From Henriciella sp. (GTDB lineage Bacteria > Pseudomonadota > Alphaproteobacteria > Caulobacterales > Hyphomonadaceae), in NCBI RefSeq assembly GCF_029937755.1, contig NZ_JAPYPG010000001.1, positions 124,001 through 188,000 of the forward strand: 64,000 nt of DNA, written 5' to 3'. A program made the translations under genes and the position numbers. The notes under the pieces were generated by a model that was not told the DNA's origin, ran no database searches, and saw only the letters and a list, made by a program, of their open reading frames with translations. Numbering within the stretch: the first letter of the stretch is position 1; each line of letters starts with the position of its first letter. Positions 38,000 to 46,468 of the stretch are shown here, one piece after another.

Positions 38000-38908
38000 T
38001 CAGGCATTGAAATTGAGCGTCAGGCCCGGCTCCGGCCAGCGGCATTTGATCAGCTTGCCGGTGCCCGACAGGGTGACATAGGCGTCCATCATGTCCTCGC
38101 CGCCAAAGGCAATATTGGTCACGAACGGGTCGGGGAAGGCGATGTGGGAATGCTTGCCGTACGGCTGCACCGTCGTGATCCCGCCTTGCAGGATGGTCGC
38201 CACGCAAACATTGCCGGCCGCCGAGATGGCGAGGCTGTCGAAATAGCGAAGGTCCGGCATGCCCGCGACGACCCGGCCCGTGCTGAACGGCCCTGCCTGT
38301 TTCGGCTTGCCGGGGCTTTCGAGATCATAGGCCCAGACTCGCGCTGTCATCGTGTCGGCGAAATAGACCGTCTCCTCGTCCGGCGAGAGGCCAATGCCGT
38401 TCGGCGAGATATGGTTGTAGTCGAATTCCTGCACCTTGTCGGAGCCTGCCGGCAGAAAATACAGCCCGCCGGTGTCGCGGTGGGTGGCGTACGACTTGCC
38501 GAGATCGGTGAAATAGAGATTTCCCGCCTTGTCGAAGACGAGATCGTTCGGCCCCATCAAGGGGCGCTCGCCGCAATGGGTGGCGATGACCTCGACCTTG
38601 CCGGATGAGAGATCGACCCGCTCGATGCGCCCGCCGGAATAGTCCTCAGGGGCATGGCCGGGGATGAGCAGGCCGTCGCGTTCATGATAGACGAAGCCGC
38701 CATTGTTGCAGACCCAGAGCGCGCCGTCCGGCCCGATGGCGAGCCCGTTCGGCCCGCCGCCCGGCTCTGCGATGACTTCCTTTTTGCCGTCACCCCAGCA
38801 GCGCGTGATCTTCTTGCTCTCGATCTCCACGACGATGACCGAGCCGTCCGCCATAACGACCGGCCCCTCAGGAAACCGCAATCCTTCCGCGAAGACCTCG
38901 AAATCCAT
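38000..38908 (-). CDS. SMP-30/gluconolactonase/LRE family protein
   Basis: Six-bladed beta-propeller lactonase family. The 302 residues show GLRFPEGPVVMADGSVIVVE with the metal-binding glutamate, GGPNGLAIGPDGALWVCNNG, GPNDLVFDKAGNLYFTD and ISPNGIGLSPDEETVYFAD. These propeller residues bind divalent metal in gluconolactonases, so lactone hydrolysis is likely; the sugar is not determinable. GGGAG precedes ATG 38908. It could supply lactonase activity missing from the zwf operon, but that is speculative because phosphorylated lactones normally need Pgl. Confidence 0.9.
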   Translation of the reverse strand: MDFEVFAEGLRFPEGPVVMADGSVIVVEIESKKITRCWGDGKKEVIAEPGGGPNGLAIGPDGALWVCNNGGFVYHERDGLLIPGHAPEDYSGGRIERVDLSSGKVEVIATHCGERPLMGPNDLVFDKAGNLYFTDLGKSYATHRDTGGLYFLPAGSDKVQEFDYNHISPNGIGLSPDEETVYFADTMTARVWAYDLESPGKPKQAGPFSTGRVVAGMPDLRYFDSLAISAAGNVCVATILQGGITTVQPYGKHSHIAFPDPFVTNIAFGGEDMMDAYVTLSGTGKLIKCRWPEPGLTLNFNA

Positions 38909-39008
38909 CTATCCACTCCCTGTGTGCCTGTTCTGGTTATGGGAGGAACAGTGTCGCGGCGCCTGCCGGCTTTCAAGGCGCGCCGTCGGGGAAGGCAGAC
39001 GCCAGCGT

Positions 39009-39533
39009 CTACCCCGCCACCCGCTCCAGCACGCGCAGCTTGAAGGCGTGGTCGTTGCGCTCATTCTTCTCGAAGGGCTTGGTCGCCACTTCGCGGAAGG
39101 CGGATTCATCAAATGACGGAAAGACGGTGTCGCCCTCGACGTCTGCATCGATCTCGCTGATGTAGAGGACGTCCGTCATCGGAAGGGCGCGCCGGTAGAG
39201 CGACTCGCCGCCAATGATGAAAACCTCATTCTCACCATCGCGCGCGGCAATCGCTTTTGCGGAATTGATCGCGGCATTGAGATTGGAATAGACCCGCGCG
39301 CCCTCGGCAGCGTAGGCCCAGTCCCGCGTAATGACGATATTCTGGCGGCCGGGCAGCGGCTTCTTCGGAAGGCTCTCCCAGGTGTGACGGCCCATGATGA
39401 TCGGCTTGCCGCTTGTCGTCTGCTTGAAAAGCGCCAGATCATCAGCAAGTTTCCATGGAAGACCGCCATCCCTGCCGATAACCCCATTGCGCGATCGTGC
39501 CACAATGATCGACAGCTTGACCGGTTCTTCCAT
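39009..39533 (-). CDS. folA: Dihydrofolate reductase
   Basis: Reduces dihydrofolate to tetrahydrofolate, regenerating the cofactor used by ThyA. The 174 residues are normal length. Typical DHFR motifs: IIVARSRNGVIGRDGGLPWK, DLALFKQTTSGKPIIMGRHT, RQNIVITRD and the nucleotide-binding VFIIGGESLYRRALP. It is on the same strand as thyA but separated from it by three plus-strand genes, an unusual gap for this pair. Confidence 0.96.
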   Translation of the reverse strand: MEEPVKLSIIVARSRNGVIGRDGGLPWKLADDLALFKQTTSGKPIIMGRHTWESLPKKPLPGRQNIVITRDWAYAAEGARVYSNLNAAINSAKAIAARDGENEVFIIGGESLYRRALPMTDVLYISEIDADVEGDTVFPSFDESAFREVATKPFEKNERNDHAFKLRVLERVAG

Positions 39534-39655
39534 CTGCTTGCCTTTCGCCTTTGTGCGTTTTTTATTGCACTTGATCTAGGTTATGCGCACGTTTGTAGAG
39601 GCCCAAACATGGCTGGATCAATAGAAACAGTTACAGTCGAGAAAAGATTCAACCC

Positions 39656-40369
39656 ATGATGGATCTCTGGAACAGCCTGCTCGGCGCAATATTCAACAAT
39701 AAACAAGACAATTCGCTTCTGGTTGCTTTTGTGACCATTGGCCTGGTTGTGACATTTTCTCTCATATACTATTTCAAGGGTCGTTTCTGGGCATTTTTAT
39801 ACTTTCTCACCATCCCTTTTCTGAACTGGTCATTTGGCGTCGTCAGCAGCATCAGGCTTGTTGAGCCCGGTGGTTTCTTTGCCCAAGGGGTCGAACTTCA
39901 TCCACTGACCATCGTAACAGGTCTCGTCTTTGTTTTCCGTGACTTCGTGCAGCGGCGTATGGGGCATCGTGTCCTGATCGTCATGGCGCTCGCCATCGCC
40001 TGGTCGTTTTTCTACGCTTGGCCAGTTATTGCCCTGGCCTCCGGCATTGCTTTCGCGATTTCCGAGATCATCGACTGGTTGATCTTCACCTTCACGAAAT
40101 ACCGCCTGTCCACGCGAATCATTCTCTCCAGCGCCGTCGCCGCGCCCGTAGATACGACAATTTTCCTCTACGGCGCCGATCTTGCCCGGCAGATAAAGCT
40201 CGGCGACGAGCCGGGCAACATGCTGCATTTTGCCAACTGGATCGTCTTCATTATCGGCAAGATGGTTGGCGCGGTGATCATCTCATACATGATCCGCCAG
40301 CGGGAGAAGGCCGGCGAGATCGATCCGTATGACGATGACGGCTTCACACCCGCCACCGTCAAAAGCTGA
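39656..40369 (+). CDS. VUT-family (queuosine-precursor-type) transporter
   Basis: A 237-residue membrane protein with about seven helices. It matches the VUT/Vut_1 (former DUF165, YhhQ-like) family by FRDFVQRRMGHRVLIVMALA, FAISEIIDWLIFTFTKYRL and SSAVAAPVDTTIFLY, the charged motifs around the substrate pocket. YhhQ members import queuosine precursors, so that substrate is likely but unproven. The N-terminal half is unusually AT-rich (one sampled line 42% GC). No preQ1 riboswitch was recognised upstream. Confidence 0.8.
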   Translation: MMDLWNSLLGAIFNNKQDNSLLVAFVTIGLVVTFSLIYYFKGRFWAFLYFLTIPFLNWSFGVVSSIRLVEPGGFFAQGVELHPLTIVTGLVFVFRDFVQRRMGHRVLIVMALAIAWSFFYAWPVIALASGIAFAISEIIDWLIFTFTKYRLSTRIILSSAVAAPVDTTIFLYGADLARQIKLGDEPGNMLHFANWIVFIIGKMVGAVIISYMIRQREKAGEIDPYDDDGFTPATVKS

Positions 40370-40444
40370 CCCGACGACAGTGCTTCCGCCCATCGCGCCT
40401 GCCGCCTAATTATTCAGGCAGACAAGATTTAAGGGAGGACACTT

Positions 40445-41230
40445 ATGAAACTCGGTTCCGATACACCTGCCGTCGTCACAGGCGGTGCATCCGGCCTCGG
40501 CCGCGCCACCGCAGAAGCGCTCGCGGAGCAAGGCGTGAAAGTCGCCATCTTCGACATCCAGGAAGAGAAAGGCGAAGAGGTTGCCAAATCCATCGGCGGC
40601 ATCTTCTGCAAGGTCGACATCCTCGACGAGGCATCCTGCGAGGCCGGTTTCGAGAAGGCGCGCGAAGCCCACGGCCAGGAGCGGGTTACCGTCCACTGCG
40701 CCATGACCTCCGGACGCGGCAAGACGCTGTCCTTCGACAAGGAGACGATGAAGTACAAGCGCACGCCGACCGAGATGTATGATCGCGGGGCGCAGGGCAT
40801 TCTTGTGTCGTCTTACCGGATCGCGTCGATGTCGGCCCTCGGCATGGCGAACTCCGAGCCGGTCAATGATGATGGCGAGCGCGGCTCGATCACGCTGACC
40901 GCGTCTGTCGCTGCACAGGACGCGCAGATCGGTCAGGTGATCTATGGCTCCTGCAAGGCTGGCGTGAACGGTCTCGTCCTGCCCATGGCGCGTGACCTGA
41001 TGGACATCGGCATCCGCGTGAACTCGATCATGCCGGGCATCTTCGCGACGCCGCTGATGCTCGGGGCTCCGGACAAGGTGCTCGACAGCCTTGCCGCGTC
41101 GGTGCCCTTCCCCAAACGTCTCGGCAAGCCGGAGGAGTTCGGGTCGCTCGCCGTCGAGATTGCCCGCAATACCTATCTCAACGGCCATAATTTCCGCCTC
41201 GACGGGTCCATCCGCATGGCGCCGCGCTGA
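40445..41230 (+). CDS. Short-chain dehydrogenase (3-hydroxyacyl-CoA dehydrogenase type 2-like)
   Basis: The 261-residue SDR has the cofactor motif TGGASGLGRATAEAL and acidic FDIQEEKG, indicating NAD preference. The catalytic residues are in IYGSCKAGVNGLV, where Tyr and Lys keep the YxxxK spacing although the segment usually reads YSASK. The usual NNAG motif is changed to HCAM. The long middle insertion (KETMKYKRTPTEMYDRGAQG) resembles the HSD10-type acyl-CoA dehydrogenases. AGGGAGG precedes the ATG. The substrate is inferred from family only. Confidence 0.85.
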   Translation: MKLGSDTPAVVTGGASGLGRATAEALAEQGVKVAIFDIQEEKGEEVAKSIGGIFCKVDILDEASCEAGFEKAREAHGQERVTVHCAMTSGRGKTLSFDKETMKYKRTPTEMYDRGAQGILVSSYRIASMSALGMANSEPVNDDGERGSITLTASVAAQDAQIGQVIYGSCKAGVNGLVLPMARDLMDIGIRVNSIMPGIFATPLMLGAPDKVLDSLAASVPFPKRLGKPEEFGSLAVEIARNTYLNGHNFRLDGSIRMAPR

Positions 41231-41328
41231 GATTTTCGGGCCGGCGTTTCCGTATTTCCCCTTATGGCTTCCCGTGCGCTCAGCCTTGAGATGAGCGGGA
41301 AGCCAAGACAGGAAAAAGGAACCGGCCC

Positions 41329-41679
41329 ATGGCAACGGCAAAGAAAGACTATGCAGCGATCACCGACGGGGTGAATGAAGGCCTCGCGGGCCTGCGCGAA
41401 AAGGCCGGCGACACGCTGGCGGCCTTCGGTGGCCTGTCAAAGGCGGCCAATGGCGATGGCGCGATTGATCACAAGACCAAGGAACTGATCGCGCTGGCCA
41501 TTGGTGTCGCCAAACAGTGCGACGCCTGCATCGGCTTTCATACGAAGACCCTGAAGAAGCTCGGCGCAACCGACGAGGAAGTCGCCGATACGCTGGGGGT
41601 CTGTGTTTATATGGGTGGCGGCCCTTCGCTGATGTATGCCGCCGATGCCTGGACGGCGTGGACGCAGCTCAAAGGCTGA
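41329..41679 (+). CDS. Carboxymuconolactone decarboxylase/AhpD-like protein
   Basis: A 116-residue helical protein with the redox CxxC in AKQCDACIGFHTKTLKKLGA, the classic AhpD-like proton-relay/thiol motif, followed by DEEVADTLGVCVYMGGGP. Proteins of this kind act as peroxidase reductants or small decarboxylase-fold proteins; the CxxC favours a thiol-redox role. AAGGA precedes the ATG. It follows the SDR gene by 98 bp and converges on thyA with a 3-nt gap. Confidence 0.88.
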   Translation: MATAKKDYAAITDGVNEGLAGLREKAGDTLAAFGGLSKAANGDGAIDHKTKELIALAIGVAKQCDACIGFHTKTLKKLGATDEEVADTLGVCVYMGGGPSLMYAADAWTAWTQLKG

Positions 41680-41682
41680 TCC

Positions 41683-42477
41683 TCAGACTGCGACGGGGGC
41701 CTTGATGTGCTTGTGGGCCTCGTAGCCCACAAGTTCAAAGTCCTCATACGCCCAGGAGAAGAGATCGGTCTTGTCGGGGTTGAGGATCATTTTCGGGGGG
41801 GCCAGCGGCTCACGCGTGAGCTGCAGCTTCGCCTGCTCGATATGGTTCGAGTAGAGATGCGCGTCGCCCAGCGTATGAACGAACTCGCCCGGCTTGAGGC
41901 CCGTCGCGCGCGCCATCATCAGCGTCAGCAGCGCATAGGACGCGATGTTGAACGGCACGCCAAGGAAGATATCGGCGGAACGCTGGTAGAGCTGGCAGCT
42001 GAGCTTTCCGTCGGCCACGAAGAACTGGAACAGGCAGTGGCATGGCGGCAGCGCCATCTCGTTCACATCCGCCGGGTTCCAGGCCGAAACGACAAGGCGG
42101 CGCGAATTCGGATTGGTCCTGATCTCGTTCAGCACCCATTCGATCTGGTCGATGACCCGCCCGTCAGGGGCCGCCCATGAGCGCCACTGCTTGCCATAAA
42201 CCGGCCCAAGGTCGCCATTCTCGTCGGCCCACTCATCCCAGATGGAGACCCCGTTTTCCTCGAGATAGGCAATATTGGTATCGCCTTTCAGGAACCACAG
42301 AAGCTCGATGATGATCGAGCGCAGATGCAGCTTCTTCGTCGTGAGCAGCGGGAAACTGTCGGACAGGTCGAACCGCATCTGCCGGCCAAACACGCCGAGC
42401 GTGCCGGTGCCGGTGCGGTCATCCCGCTCGATACCGTTGTCGAGGACATCCTGGAGAAGGTCGAGATACTGGCGCAT
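41683..42477 (-). CDS. thyA: Thymidylate synthase
   Basis: Methylates dUMP to dTMP using methylene-tetrahydrofolate. The ATG at 42477 ([15 protein letters not shown]) gives 264 residues, the normal length; the open frame extends 44 codons further but without family-like sequence. The folate/nucleotide sites [13 protein letters not shown] and the catalytic cysteine in [12 protein letters not shown] are present, followed by [20 protein letters not shown]. On the same strand as folA. Confidence 0.96.
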   Translation of the reverse strand: MRQYLDLLQDVLDNGIERDDRTGTGTLGVFGRQMRFDLSDSFPLLTTKKLHLRSIIIELLWFLKGDTNIAYLEENGVSIWDEWADENGDLGPVYGKQWRSWAAPDGRVIDQIEWVLNEIRTNPNSRRLVVSAWNPADVNEMALPPCHCLFQFFVADGKLSCQLYQRSADIFLGVPFNIASYALLTLMMARATGLKPGEFVHTLGDAHLYSNHIEQAKLQLTREPLAPPKMILNPDKTDLFSWAYEDFELVGYEAHKHIKAPVAV

Positions 42478-42663
42478 GACGGCGATTATTCTGCCGAGTC
42501 TCTGCAGCCTGTCCAGCGTCTGAGGCCAGTGATTACACAGCTTGTGAGCTGTTAACCGAAGGTAACCGGCAAGCCGGAAGTTGCCGCGATCACCCAAATC
42601 GGAAAGCAACTATGTTGCGCTACGGTCATGATCGAATTCTCATGGTCCGGAGCCCTGAATACT

Positions 42664-44175
42664 ATGACACGCCTGAAAAGAGCCACAAGTTTCAAATCCG
42701 AAGAACGCGGCAATGTCGCGATGATCTTCGCAATTACCCTTGTACCGCTGCTGGTCGTCGCAGGCTTTGCCATTGATGCGCAGCTTGCCTTCTCGAAGAA
42801 GGACAAGATCCAGTATGCGATCGACTCGGCCGTCCTGGCCGGCGCGCGCATGATGCAAAGCACGAATGACGAAGACGTGGTTCGCAAGCACGCCCGCGAC
42901 TATTTCGAAGCGATCATGGCGAACGAGGACCAGAACCTCGATTGCGACACCCTGAACATCATCTTTTCAGGGCCTGAAGAGCTGACAGGGAATGTGACCT
43001 GTCACCAGCCGACGACGCTGATGCGTATTGTCGGCCATGATAATGTCGATATCGGCTCATCCAGCACCGCCACCTACGGCACCGGCCGGGTCGATGTCGC
43101 TTTCGTCTTCGATGTTTCCGGTTCCATGAACAATTACGGACGCATCTATGACCTGAAGGACGCGGCCAAGGAGGCAGCTGAAACGCTGCTGCCACAGCCC
43201 GGTTCGGCCAGTGACGGCGACGTACGCATCGCCATGGTCGCCTATAACAGCATGATCAATGCCGACAAATATTTCGAAGAGGTCACGGGCCTGGAAAAAC
43301 GCCGCACCTATCAGGGCGAGGACCATTACGAACAGGACGCCTCCAAGAATAAAAAAGGGGCCGAGGAAAAGTGTGACTGGGTTTGCACATCACGCTGGGG
43401 CTGCTGGGGCCGCTGGGGCATGGAATACAAATGCAGATGGGTCGTCGGAGAAACCGACACGCAGGAAAAGACGATTAACGACACATGCGTCTATGAACGC
43501 GATGGCGATCACGCGTTCGACAATACCCAACCGACGCAGCTGGCACAGTGGGACCTGATCCGCGAACCGGAGTCCGGAGCCTTCAATGCGAGCGAAGACG
43601 AAGACAATGAAGACGGCTTTCTCGCGGCCAGCCATACCGAGTGGAGAGACAGCAACGATCAAGGGAAGGGCGGCAGCTGGGACGATACTGGCGTCGGCGA
43701 ATGCCCGGATGCAGGCCCCTTCGGCCTCAGCCATAACCGGACACAGATCAACCACTATATCGACAGTCTCCGCGCTGGCGGCGGTACCGCTGGCCACCAG
43801 GGCATCGCCTGGGGCTGGTATCTGATCTCGCATGAGTGGAGAGATGTCTTCACCGGCAATTCCGAACCGCTCGATCCAAGCGAACCGGATGTCGTGAAGG
43901 CGATGATCATGATGACGGATGGTGAGTTCAACCGGCAGTTCTTCAACAGCCAGGGTTCCTCCGACGATCAGGCCGAAGCGCTTTGTGATGCGATCAAGGA
44001 TGATGACGTGATCATCTACACTGTCGCCTTCCAGGCGCCGCCCGCCGGCAAGGAGATCCTGCGCAACTGCGCCTCCGGCCCGGAATTCTACTTCAATGCC
44101 GAAAACGGCCAGGAGCTTGTCGAAAGCTATAATGCGATCGCGACATCCATCTCGGATCTGCGCATCTCCCACTAG
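42664..44175 (+). CDS. TadG-like pilus-assembly protein with von Willebrand A domain (copy 1)
   Basis: ATG 42664 follows CCGGAG. The 503-residue protein has an N-terminal TadE/G-type pilin-like segment (EERGNVAMIFAITLVPLL with the membrane helix at about 20-42) and a periplasmic VWA domain with MIDAS motif DVSGSM at 150-155. A Cys/Trp-rich insertion occupies residues 237-259: Cys at 237, 241, 247, 257 and Trp at 239, 245, 248, 251, 259. It ends ENGQELVESYNAIATSISDL. Its paralogue follows after a strong terminator. Role in Flp/Tad pili or adhesion is inferred from family. Confidence 0.85.
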   Translation: MTRLKRATSFKSEERGNVAMIFAITLVPLLVVAGFAIDAQLAFSKKDKIQYAIDSAVLAGARMMQSTNDEDVVRKHARDYFEAIMANEDQNLDCDTLNIIFSGPEELTGNVTCHQPTTLMRIVGHDNVDIGSSSTATYGTGRVDVAFVFDVSGSMNNYGRIYDLKDAAKEAAETLLPQPGSASDGDVRIAMVAYNSMINADKYFEEVTGLEKRRTYQGEDHYEQDASKNKKGAEEKCDWVCTSRWGCWGRWGMEYKCRWVVGETDTQEKTINDTCVYERDGDHAFDNTQPTQLAQWDLIREPESGAFNASEDEDNEDGFLAASHTEWRDSNDQGKGGSWDDTGVGECPDAGPFGLSHNRTQINHYIDSLRAGGGTAGHQGIAWGWYLISHEWRDVFTGNSEPLDPSEPDVVKAMIMMTDGEFNRQFFNSQGSSDDQAEALCDAIKDDDVIIYTVAFQAPPAGKEILRNCASGPEFYFNAENGQELVESYNAIATSISDLRISH

Positions 44176-44194
44176 CAATCCGAGGAAGACAACC

Positions 44195-44235
44195 GAAGGG
44201 CCGGACAGGGTTAATCAGCCCCTGTCCGGCCCTTC
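44195..44235 (+). terminator. Strong intrinsic hairpin between the two TadG/VWA genes
   Basis: GAAGGGCCGGACAGGG (44195-44210) pairs perfectly with CCCTGTCCGGCCCTTC (44220-44235): a 16-bp stem with a 9-nt loop. The right arm is followed by TCAATTTGA, a weak U-tract. It lies 19 nt after the first gene's stop, so it most likely separates the two paralogous genes into independent transcripts. Confidence 0.85.
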
Positions 44236-44319
44236 TCAATTTGACCGCCTGTCTGAACACAGTGGAAATCCGATTCCTGCCACACTCACGCTGACCTCGA
44301 ATGAGGGAGAGGGTGAGTC

Positions 44320-45636
44320 ATGTCTCTGACAAATATGTCGGGCGCTTTTCGGGCGCACCGGGGAAATTTTGCGGACCGACTTTGGCGCCGAAGCCTTGAC
44401 CTGCTGGCGCTCGACCGCGGCCACGTCGCCGTCATCCTCGCGCTTGCCGTTCTTCCAATCGCCCTGGTTTCCGGCTTCGCGATCGACTTCCAGCTTCTGA
44501 CGACGAAGAAGAACAAGGCCCAGTACAACCTCGATTCAGCTGTCATTGCAGGCACGCGCGCTTTGCGCGAAGGCCACTCGCACGCCGAGGTGAAGCAGCA
44601 GGTGGGTGATTACTTCATGACGGCCCTGTCCTCTTCGGAGAACTTCCTGAACTGCGAGAGCCCGACTGTGGTAATCGACGCTACCGATGTCGAAGCCTCG
44701 ACACGCTGCTCGCTGGCGACGACGCTGTCCGCCATTGCCGGGGTCGAGGAGATGAGTTTCCAGATCACGACGGCCACCACCTACGGCATCGGCAAGGTCG
44801 ATGTTGCCTTTGTCTTCGACGTCTCCGGCTCAATGGGCGGCTCACGCATCGCCGATCTCAAGCTCGCCGCGCATGATGCCGTGAACACGCTCATTCCAGA
44901 TGATCCCGCCGTCGGCCAGGAAGACGATATCCGCATTTCCATGGTCGCCTATAATGGCGCCTTCAATGCCGGCAGCTACTTCCAGGCCGTGACCGGGGAA
45001 ACCCCTGAACAGACCTACTGGTATCGCCATGATGGGGAGTGGCGTTCCTATCACTATTCGACCACCTGCGTGTTCGAACGGGCCGGCGGTGAAGCCTTCA
45101 CGGACGCGGCCCCCGGCGACGGCCAGTATCTGATGGCGGCAGGGGTCTATGAGCGCAACGACTGCAGCAACGCCAAACCGCTTGAGCTGACCAGCGATGA
45201 AACGCCCCTGCATGACTATATCGAGACCCTTTCAGCCGGCGGGAATACAGCCGGCCACCTCGGGGTCGCCTGGGGCTGGTACACGATTTCCCCCAACTGG
45301 GCCGGAATCCTGCCTGAAACCTCAGCCCCGCTCGCCTATGACGAACCGGATTCGGCCAAGGCCATCGTTCTGATGACGGACGGCGCCTTCAACACGGTCG
45401 GCGACTATAACAATGGTTCGTCCAGCTGGCAGGCGCGGCAACTCTGCGACGCAATCAAGCAGCAGGACATTGTCATCTACTCGGTCGCCTTCCAGGCCCC
45501 GTCTTCCGGTGAGGATGTGCTGCGCGACTGCGCCAGTGGTGAGGAAAACTTCTTCACGCCGCAGGACGGCGAAGAGCTGACGGATGCCTACCAGTCCATT
45601 GCGACCGCGATTTCAGACCTGCGGATCACACACTAA
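44320..45636 (+). CDS. TadG-like pilus-assembly protein with von Willebrand A domain (copy 2)
   Basis: Tandem paralogue of the upstream gene, 438 residues. N-terminal TadE/G-like segment and helix (DRGHVAVILALAVLPIAL) at about 35-60, then a VWA domain with MIDAS DVSGSM at 167-172 and the second motif LMTDGAFNTVG. It shares with copy 1 the SAGGNTAGHLGVAWGWY region and the C-terminus DAYQSIATAISDLRITH, but lacks the Cys/Trp-rich insertion. GAGGGAGAGGGTGAG lies before the ATG. Confidence 0.87.
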   Translation: MSLTNMSGAFRAHRGNFADRLWRRSLDLLALDRGHVAVILALAVLPIALVSGFAIDFQLLTTKKNKAQYNLDSAVIAGTRALREGHSHAEVKQQVGDYFMTALSSSENFLNCESPTVVIDATDVEASTRCSLATTLSAIAGVEEMSFQITTATTYGIGKVDVAFVFDVSGSMGGSRIADLKLAAHDAVNTLIPDDPAVGQEDDIRISMVAYNGAFNAGSYFQAVTGETPEQTYWYRHDGEWRSYHYSTTCVFERAGGEAFTDAAPGDGQYLMAAGVYERNDCSNAKPLELTSDETPLHDYIETLSAGGNTAGHLGVAWGWYTISPNWAGILPETSAPLAYDEPDSAKAIVLMTDGAFNTVGDYNNGSSSWQARQLCDAIKQQDIVIYSVAFQAPSSGEDVLRDCASGEENFFTPQDGEELTDAYQSIATAISDLRITH

Positions 45637-45679
45637 CCCCCCTTTATAGGACGGCGCGGACGGCCTATATAGATAGTGT

Positions 45680-45996
45680 TCCTTCGGGAGCTATGGCGAT
45701 AAACGCACGTGTAATAAGCGGTTCGGACCCGGGGGCGGTACCCGGCGGCTCCACCATAATTCTTCTGCTCATTAGGCAGATTGGTATGGGGCCGAAACAG
45801 GATCGACGGACGTGTAAAGACGATGCTTTCGCCCGCCCGAGCTGCGTTAGAAGCTCAACTCAGAATAGTTGCTAATGACAACTTTGCTGAAGGTGAACTG
45901 ATGGCCGCGTAAGCGGTCGGTAAGTGAACCGAACTTAACTCCTGGGGCTTCAGCGCCTCAGGCGGGGCCCGGAGGCGCCTGGCAACAGAAGCCTCC
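45680..45996 (+). ncRNA. ssrA: tmRNA, circularly permuted two-piece form
   Basis: Rescues stalled ribosomes by trans-translation. The acceptor piece comes first and ends CGGCTCCACCA at 45756. After a 31-nt intervening segment the coding piece starts GGGGCCG (45788-45794), which pairs with CGGCTCC to rebuild the 7-bp acceptor stem. GGGGCCGAAACAGGATCGAC is the usual tmRNA 5' signature. The tag frame 45871-45912 reads ANDNFAEGELMAA and stop, close to the Caulobacter tag. Nested stems 45944-45996 close the coding piece, with CTCCTTTTTCTC just after. The 5' end is approximate. The acceptor piece's T-arm reads CCGGG-GGCGGTA-CCCGG, without a standard TTCRA loop. Confidence 0.93.
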
Positions 45997-46098
45997 ACCT
46001 TCTCCTTTTTCTCTGTGCAAACGACAAGGCTCTGGCCCATGGGGCGGAACGGCGTGCCCAAGGCAGCGTTCATCCTGCCAGAACAGGAGTTAGAGACC

Positions 46099-46293
46099 AT
46101 GTCATCTTTCGCAATTTACACGATCGGCTACATTATCCTCATCGCTGGCCTTGCCTGGGGTGCCTATGCTTTAGGCGTTCCTGCCCAGTGGATTGCCATC
46201 GGCGGAGTCATTCTGGCCGGCATCGGCATCATCACCGGTGTATCCTCGACACGGCGCAAGGATAAAACCGAAGCCTCCGTTGAAGAGGGGTAG
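46099..46293 (+). CDS. Small two-helix membrane protein between ssrA and sspB
   Basis: ATG 46099 has AGGAG upstream and gives 64 residues. Two hydrophobic helices (SFAIYTIGYIILIAGLAWGA and WIAIGGVILAGIGIITGV) are separated by a short turn, followed by a charged tail (STRRKDKTEASVEEG). No family was recognised. Its position between tmRNA and the ClpXP adaptor may be chance or may indicate a shared quality-control role; the sequence alone does not decide. Confidence 0.7.
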   Translation: MSSFAIYTIGYIILIAGLAWGAYALGVPAQWIAIGGVILAGIGIITGVSSTRRKDKTEASVEEG

Positions 46294-46468
46294 CGGCAAC
46301 CCCCTTCTGCCTGTAGTATCTATCGCAATGCCGAGGGGACGAACTGTAGACGGTACAGCGATAAACGCAGTGGCGCGAAGGTGTTAGCGTGTCCTCGCTT
46401 CATGAATGAAGCGTGTTGTATACGTCCGATGAAGCAGTAGAACGGTTGTCAGGAAATGGATGGGCTGA
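46294..46468. other. Intergenic region upstream of sspB
   Basis: 175 nt without a supported gene. It contains the palindrome CTTCATGAATGAAG near 46400 and the 12-mer GCGATAAACGCA, which also occurs in the acceptor piece of the tmRNA gene (about 45696-45707). No promoter could be assigned with confidence. Confidence 0.5.

Noticed and set aside
45700-45756. tRNA gene suggested by a CCACCA end and arm-like stems
   Set aside because: No anticodon arm; the segment pairs with the tmRNA coding piece and belongs to ssrA.
45855-46100. Minus-strand open frame across ssrA
   Set aside because: Lies over the tmRNA coding piece; no family and no ribosome-binding site.
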